A stretch of 64,000 bases of DNA from Paenibacillus solani (GTDB lineage Bacteria; Bacillota; Bacilli; Paenibacillales; Paenibacillaceae): the NCBI RefSeq assembly GCF_001277345.1, contig NZ_LIUT01000006.1, positions 382,245 to 446,244 on the forward strand. The letters run 5' to 3'. Each line of letters begins with the position of its first letter. Position 1 is the stretch's first letter. The position numbers and the translations under genes were made by a program. A model generated the notes under the pieces. It did not search any database. It was given only the letters and a program-made list of their open reading frames with translations, and was not told where the DNA came from. Of this stretch, positions 59,815 through 64,000 are shown in pieces.

Positions 59815-60081
59815 TCACAAAATCATAATCAGAAGCCCTGATACAAACAGGATCAATCCTAGTACGATAAAGGGACACCCACTGGATTTTATATATTTAA
59901 TGTAGTCTTGGCTCGGCTCCGTTTCGTATTTTACTGTCCAGATTCTATATAAGGATCCCCATGTGGGCTTCCATATTCTCAACAAGCCGCGTATAAAAAA
60001 GGACACAGCGAACACAATCAGTATTAAGCCGGACAACCTCCCACCGCCTCTTTTATTCTCACTCCTATATATTAATAACAT
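59815..60081 (-). CDS. Two-span membrane protein, DUF6199-like
   Basis: About 88 residues from ATG 60081 (frame open to 60135; no strong ribosome site for either start). A first span LILIVFAVSFFIRGLLRIW, then TEPSQDYIKYIKSSG, then a second span FIVLGLILFVSGLLIMIL. The spacing of EPS, aromatic residues and Gly-second-span is that of the 27741-27950 protein, so both may belong to DUF6199 or a close family. It reads against the amidase module. Confidence 0.55.
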   Translation of the reverse strand: MLLIYRSENKRGGGRLSGLILIVFAVSFFIRGLLRIWKPTWGSLYRIWTVKYETEPSQDYIKYIKSSGCPFIVLGLILFVSGLLIMIL

Positions 60082-60135
60082 CCAAAGTATGTGAAGAGTT
60101 CGGTATTTTATAGAATCAAATAAAGAGTGTTGCAT

Positions 60136-60309
60136 ATGAGAGATGGGCTACAGCAAACACCGAATGTACCAGACTGGAGTATTCTGTATATTATACTCGT
60201 CCTTGCAGCAGGACTTGCAATAGGCTGGATTGGAATAGCCGTCGAAGCGTTCGTACAGGAAGCTCTTGTAGCTGCATGGACTGTAATTAGTGATCAGGTT
60301 GTTCCATAA
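60136..60309 (+). CDS. Small holin-like membrane protein
   Basis: 57 residues from ATG 60136; the ribosome site (AAAGAG) is weak. One long hydrophobic stretch, ILYIILVLAAGLAIGWIGIAVEAFVQEALVAAW, may form one or two short spans, with a short polar N-terminus. It ends 22 bases before the amidase gene. A one- or two-span protein directly before a peptidoglycan amidase is the usual holin-endolysin order; assignment as holin is inference. Confidence 0.5.
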   Translation: MRDGLQQTPNVPDWSILYIILVLAAGLAIGWIGIAVEAFVQEALVAAWTVISDQVVP

Positions 60310-60331
60310 ACCTACAAAGGCGGTGAATGAT

Positions 60332-61060
60332 ATGAAGAAGGTCTGGATCGATGCGGGTCATGGGGGGAAGGATTCAGGAGGAATCGGAAACGGATTGCAG
60401 GAGAAGGATATTGTGTTAAAGTTGTCCCTTGCCGTGAAAAAATATTTGGAAGCCCAGTATGAAGGCGTTCAAGCATTGCTCACCCGATCTTCCGATGTGT
60501 TCCTTGAATTGGCGGACCGAACCCGGAAGGCAAATGCTGCCGGCGTTGATATCCTTGTAAGCATCCACTGTAACGCGGGCGGGGGTACAGGAGGCTTTGA
60601 GTCCTATCGGTACACCACAGCTACCCCCGGTTCTATACAATTGCATGAAGCGATTCATACGGGAATTATGCGTGAAATAGGAGAGTATGGTGTGTCGGAT
60701 CGAGGGCAGAAATCGGCTAACTATCATATGGTACGTGAATCTAAAATGCCTGCTGTGCTAACCGAGAACCTGTTTGTTGACGTGGCAACGGATGCAGCCA
60801 AGCTTAAGCGGCAGGAGGTTATCGACTCACTTGCCATTGGCCATGTTCATGGCATTGCTAAATTTCTGGGACTGCAGAAGAAGAAGGAGGAATCTCCGGT
60901 GAGTGATAAAGTTAACGTCATCGTAAACGGAAAGGAAATCCTTGGTGGCAAGCTGGAGAATGGCGTGACTTATGTGCCGCTTCGAGCGATTAGCGAAGCG
61001 CTTGATGCTAAAGTGACTTGGGATAACAAGACAAGGACGGTTACAGTTACGTCTAAATGA
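60332..61060 (+). CDS. N-acetylmuramoyl-L-alanine amidase with C-terminal stalk domain
   Basis: 242 residues from ATG 60332, with AAAGGCGGTGA upstream. Amidase_3 domain (residues 1-180): WIDAGHGGKDSGGIGNGLQEKD (first zinc His and Glu), SIHCNAGGGTGGFES (second His) and VLTENLFVDV (catalytic Glu); it cleaves the bond between muramic acid and L-Ala. The C-terminal 50 residues are a stalk motif: VNVIVNGKEILGGKLENGVTYVPLRAISEALDAKVTWDNKTRTVTV. No signal peptide, so release would need a holin, fitting the small membrane gene upstream. Phage endolysins of Paenibacillus have this layout. Confidence 0.88.
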   Translation: MKKVWIDAGHGGKDSGGIGNGLQEKDIVLKLSLAVKKYLEAQYEGVQALLTRSSDVFLELADRTRKANAAGVDILVSIHCNAGGGTGGFESYRYTTATPGSIQLHEAIHTGIMREIGEYGVSDRGQKSANYHMVRESKMPAVLTENLFVDVATDAAKLKRQEVIDSLAIGHVHGIAKFLGLQKKKEESPVSDKVNVIVNGKEILGGKLENGVTYVPLRAISEALDAKVTWDNKTRTVTVTSK

Positions 61061-61171
61061 AGACGGGTGTACGTATAACCACATCCGAACTATTTATGTT
61101 CTCTTAAGCCTAATTTAATGTTTTATTAAGTTGAAGGGAATAGAATAAACAGTACCCCTTAAATAATAGAT

Positions 61172-61210
61172 CAGAAGCCCCTCTAACTGCGGTAGAGGGG
61201 CTTCTTTTGT
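61172..61210. terminator. Terminator after the amidase
   Basis: AGAAGCCCCTCTA and TAGAGGGGCTTCT form a perfect 13-bp stem, followed by TTTTG. It also faces the convergent 61248-61580 gene. Confidence 0.85.
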
Positions 61211-61247
61211 GTATATAAGCGGATGATTCCTATGTGAAATGATTGAT

Positions 61248-61580
61248 TTAGAATCCAATCCATTTTGTAATATAAGCGGACACCGCTAACTCTTGGAAAT
61301 CCTGCCAGCTGCGAAATGGGGTATGTTCAACGATGAAAGGGTTGATCGTATTTCCTTGTATAAACTCATCGAATTCTTCATCTGTGCTTCCCTCGTAACC
61401 GGCTGCCAGCAGCAAGTGGTTGATTGAGGAAAACCGGGTATGCTTCTGAATAAAAGATTCCGGGAATAATTCATCCACGGGAACCTCTTGCTTCATGTCT
61501 GAGAGCTTTGAGGCATTGTCTCGAATGTCTGATAGTCTCTTTTCATCCAGTCCGTCTAATCCACTGATCCCAGTATTCAT
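61248..61580 (-). CDS. Acidic protein of unknown function with an internal repeat
   Basis: 110 residues; GGAGGTGGGCAATA precedes ATG 61580. FIQKHTRFSSINHLLLAAG and FIVEHTPFRSWQDFQELAV, 40 residues apart, are clearly related, so the C-terminal two thirds consist of two copies of an HTxF-S helical unit. The N-terminal third is acidic and helical. No domain is recognised. It lies at the outer edge of the tRNA-adjacent remnant, convergent with the amidase, and could be phage-derived or cellular. Confidence 0.68.
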   Translation of the reverse strand: MNTGISGLDGLDEKRLSDIRDNASKLSDMKQEVPVDELFPESFIQKHTRFSSINHLLLAAGYEGSTDEEFDEFIQGNTINPFIVEHTPFRSWQDFQELAVSAYITKWIGF

Positions 61581-61816
61581 TATTGCCCACCTCCAAAAAG
61601 TTGCATATCACTCTACTATATACATATACGAGAATGCGGAATTAATGGATACATTTATTTTGGAAGCGGATCATTCCCCCATCCATTATAATTATTCTTT
61701 ACCTAGGCATGCCCCCGGCTTTCATGTAGACTGGTAATGATTTACTGCCGATATACCTTGAGTTATGGGGTTATAGGCAGTGCATATATACTTGCTTGCA
61801 TATGGGGGTGGGCACA

Positions 61817-63562
61817 GTGCCCAAAAAAGAGAAAATTTCAATGACTTGGCTTCTGCGATATTTAAAACCGGTTAAAGGACGCCTCATCCTTCTTCTCGCC
61901 ATGTTGTTAATATCAACAGGATTGCAGCTTCTGAACCCGCAGATTGTTAAACAGTTTATCGATACGGCAGCTGGCGGTGGTACCTTAGCAGCGCTGATCC
62001 AACTTGCAGGGATATTCCTGATCGTGGCGGTCTTCAACCAGCTGATTACCGTGGCTGTGAGCTATCTGGGCAACGATATTTCATGGCGTGCGACGAACCG
62101 TCTTCGCGGCGATCTACTGAAGCATTGCCTGCGGCTGGATATGAGATTTCATAATGTCAAAACGCCTGGCGAGATGATTGAGCGTGTAGACGGCGACGTG
62201 ACAAATATATCGAATTTCTTCGCCATGTTCATCGTCCAGGTAATCGGCAGTTTCGTGTTGCTTGCCGGCATATTGGGATTTATGTTCACGGTGAATCTGC
62301 CTATCGCGATCGTCATGACGGTGTTTACGCTTCTGTCCATTCTGTTCATGGTGTTCATCCGGAATATGGGGGTGAACTCCTCCAAGAGTGAGCGGGAGGC
62401 CAGCGCCTCGCTGTTCGGATTGATTGAAGAACGCATCGCGGGCATTGAGGATGTGCAGGCGAACGGCAATGTGCCGTACGTGATGAACAGGTTTCACCGT
62501 TTGATGCGCAGCGTGTTTCTGAAAGGAAGAAAAGCCTGGATGCTCCGCGTGGTTCCCTGGAACACAACGGTGATTCTATTCGCTCTGGCGGTTACTGCCG
62601 TTCTGTTATTAGGGGTGCGTTATTATTTGATCAATGAAATCACATTAGGTACCTTATTCCTGATCTATCAATATACGCAGATGCTAAATGATCCGATTGA
62701 GATGCTGGGCGATCAGGTGCAGGAGTTTCAAAAAGCGAAATCTGGCATGCTGCGCTCAAGAGAGCTGTTGTCCAACAAGAGCGAGATCGTGGACGGAGAA
62801 CAGGAAGTGCTGCCCTCGGGTGCGCTTGGTTTGGAGTTTGAGGGTGTTAACTTCAGTTATAACGAAGATAAACCAGTCTTAAAGGACATTAACTTCGAAG
62901 TGAATCCGGGAGAATGCCTTGGCATTATCGGACGTACAGGCAGCGGGAAATCAAGCCTCAGCCGTATTCTGCTTCGGCTGTATAACGTCGACAGCGGGGT
63001 TATTCGGGTCGGAGGAACGGATATTACGAAGCTGAAGCTGCCTGCGCTTTACCGCCGGGTGGCGATGGTAACACAGGATGTGCAGCTGTTTGATGGCTCG
63101 CTGCGTGATAATCTGACGCTGTTCGATGGCAGTGTACCGGATGAATTTATTCTGGAAACGACAGAGCGTCTCGGGCTTCGTCAATGGATCGATGCGCAGC
63201 CGGAAGGTCTCGATACGCATCTAGCGACAGGCGGAGCTTCGCTGTCGGCAGGGGAAGCGCAATTGTTTGCGTTAACCCGGGTATTTTTGACACAGCCTAG
63301 CCTCGTAATCCTGGATGAACCTTCGTCCCGTTTGGACGCCGCTACAGAAGCGATGCTGCAGGCAGCCGTGGATCAGCTGCTGAGCAGCTGTACGGGCATC
63401 ATCATCGCGCATCGTCTGGCCACGCTTGAGCAGGTGGATAAGATTATGGTGCTGGGTGACGGGCGTATTCTGGAATTTGGCGCACGGGAAGCACTTGCGC
63501 AGGATCCAACATCACATTATGCCAGACTGCTGAGCACAGGCAGAGAGGAGGAGCTGGCATGA
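61817..63562 (+). CDS. ABC exporter half-transporter, first subunit
   Basis: About 581 residues from GTG 61817 (GGGGGTGG 7 bases upstream; frame open from 61796). Six-span membrane domain (LRYLKPVKGRLILLLAMLLISTG onward), then ATPase: Walker A IIGRTGSGKSSL, Q loop in MVTQDVQLFDGSL, signature-like LSAGEAQLFAL, Walker B LVILDEPSSRLD and IIIAHRL. The signature starts ASLSAGE where the consensus is LSGGQ, and the Glu after Walker B is present. The 4-base overlap with the next gene marks a heterodimeric exporter of the BmrCD/YheIH type. Substrate unknown; multidrug or lipid export likely. Confidence 0.9.
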   Translation: MPKKEKISMTWLLRYLKPVKGRLILLLAMLLISTGLQLLNPQIVKQFIDTAAGGGTLAALIQLAGIFLIVAVFNQLITVAVSYLGNDISWRATNRLRGDLLKHCLRLDMRFHNVKTPGEMIERVDGDVTNISNFFAMFIVQVIGSFVLLAGILGFMFTVNLPIAIVMTVFTLLSILFMVFIRNMGVNSSKSEREASASLFGLIEERIAGIEDVQANGNVPYVMNRFHRLMRSVFLKGRKAWMLRVVPWNTTVILFALAVTAVLLLGVRYYLINEITLGTLFLIYQYTQMLNDPIEMLGDQVQEFQKAKSGMLRSRELLSNKSEIVDGEQEVLPSGALGLEFEGVNFSYNEDKPVLKDINFEVNPGECLGIIGRTGSGKSSLSRILLRLYNVDSGVIRVGGTDITKLKLPALYRRVAMVTQDVQLFDGSLRDNLTLFDGSVPDEFILETTERLGLRQWIDAQPEGLDTHLATGGASLSAGEAQLFALTRVFLTQPSLVILDEPSSRLDAATEAMLQAAVDQLLSSCTGIIIAHRLATLEQVDKIMVLGDGRILEFGAREALAQDPTSHYARLLSTGREEELA

Positions 63563-64000
63563 CCATTACGAGTTTTATAGGGCGTCTGTTTCGATACAGG
63601 CCCTCCTTATTTTTGATCAACGGTTTGTTGTGGTGCATATTTCATTCCTTGCCGTTATTGATCGGACTTGGAATGCAGTGGTTTTTTGACCGGGCCACCG
63701 CCAATACTGCGGATTATGTATGGCTGGCGGTTCCTTTGATTTTTATTGCCGCTGTTAGGGTTGTCCGAGTAGGAACATTCTTTGCGGCCTTTTACCAATG
63801 GGTAACGTACATTTATCATATTGAGGCCATACTTCGCACGAATATGCTGGCGGGAATTATGCGCTGGCCAGGCCGGAATCTGCCAGCTTCTCCAGGGGAG
63901 GCGATGAGCCGCTTCCGCGATGACGTGAATGAAGTCGTAGAATACGTGGAATCCTGGGTGGATTTCTGGGGGCGCCTTGTTTTTGCGCTTGTATCTGTTG
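63559..64000 (+). CDS. ABC exporter half-transporter, second subunit (cut by window end)
   Basis: The start ATG 63559 overlaps the stop of the first subunit (ATGA). The visible 147 residues, MTITSFIGRLFRYRPSLFL onward, contain the first membrane spans and SPGEAMSRFRDDVNEVVEYVESWVDFWG, the coupling region before span 3. The ATPase domain lies beyond the window. It is the partner half of the heterodimer. Confidence 0.9.
   Translation, partial: MTITSFIGRLFRYRPSLFLINGLLWCIFHSLPLLIGLGMQWFFDRATANTADYVWLAVPLIFIAAVRVVRVGTFFAAFYQWVTYIYHIEAILRTNMLAGIMRWPGRNLPASPGEAMSRFRDDVNEVVEYVESWVDFWGRLVFALVSV

Overview
The window is a continuous stretch of a spore-forming Bacillota chromosome, most likely Paenibacillus or a close relative. 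Base composition is moderate (about half GC, with one GC-rich gene at 40.6-41.9 kb). Ribosome-binding sites are strong AGGAGG types, TTG and GTG starts are common, and many genes end in intrinsic terminators. A SleB-type cortex hydrolase, a CcdC protein, a YjcZ-like peptide, a YezD protein, DUF4362 and DUF4179 proteins and stalk-domain proteins all fit that assignment. No rRNA, insertion sequence or CRISPR array was seen. One tRNA (Thr, CGT) lies at 57.1 kb.

Layout. 0-1.7 kb: end of a GGDEF protein and an EAL protein (cyclic-di-GMP turnover). 1.8-8.4 kb: a maltose/maltodextrin locus with maltose phosphorylase, beta-phosphoglucomutase and a LacI-type regulator on the minus strand, divergent from a secreted GH13 lipoprotein amylase; CG-centred operator-like palindromes lie in the gaps. 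A cytoplasmic-type neopullulanase/cyclomaltodextrinase follows at 19.7-21.5 kb. Together these give extracellular cleavage, intracellular cleavage, then maltose phosphorolysis to glucose and beta-glucose-1-phosphate and on to glucose-6-phosphate. 8.5-13.7 kb: a two-component system followed by a three-gene ABC transporter of the bacitracin/lantibiotic-immunity type, with a direct repeat in front of the transporter that may be the response-regulator site. 13.8-16.9 kb: two Gfo/Idh/MocA dehydrogenases and an AraC regulator. 17-33 kb: small independent units (DUF4362 lipoprotein, two TetR-regulated pairs, CsoR-like regulator, CcdC, ECF sigma/anti-sigma pair, DinB, stalk protein, lactonase, SleB).

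33.2-36.7 kb: a sulfate-type ABC importer (binding protein plus two permeases, no ATPase gene) preceded by a strong promoter and a long untranslated leader that contains a terminator. 36.8-51.8 kb: metabolic and membrane genes, including a fused NAD(P)HX epimerase/dehydratase with an unusual insertion, a MarR/MFS efflux pair with a hairpin between them, and a GNAT-RidA fusion behind a terminator and a small ORF. 51.9-56.3 kb: class I ribonucleotide reductase (nrdA, nrdB) under a cobalamin riboswitch, with three imperfect 88-bp tandem repeats between the two genes. 57.1-61.6 kb: downstream of tRNA-Thr lies a decayed, AT-richer region that looks like the remains of a prophage lysis end: a repeated structured element, broken ORFs, a beta-sandwich protein, a YjcZ-like peptide, holin-like small membrane proteins, an amidase and an unknown 110-residue protein. 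The window closes inside a heterodimeric ABC exporter.

The observations best worth following are the untranslated leaders that carry terminators (33.3, 47.8 and 50.7 kb), the riboswitch-controlled nrd operon with its internal repeats, and the tRNA-adjacent remnant with unrecognised proteins. I did not find a complete multi-gene system that I can call new.
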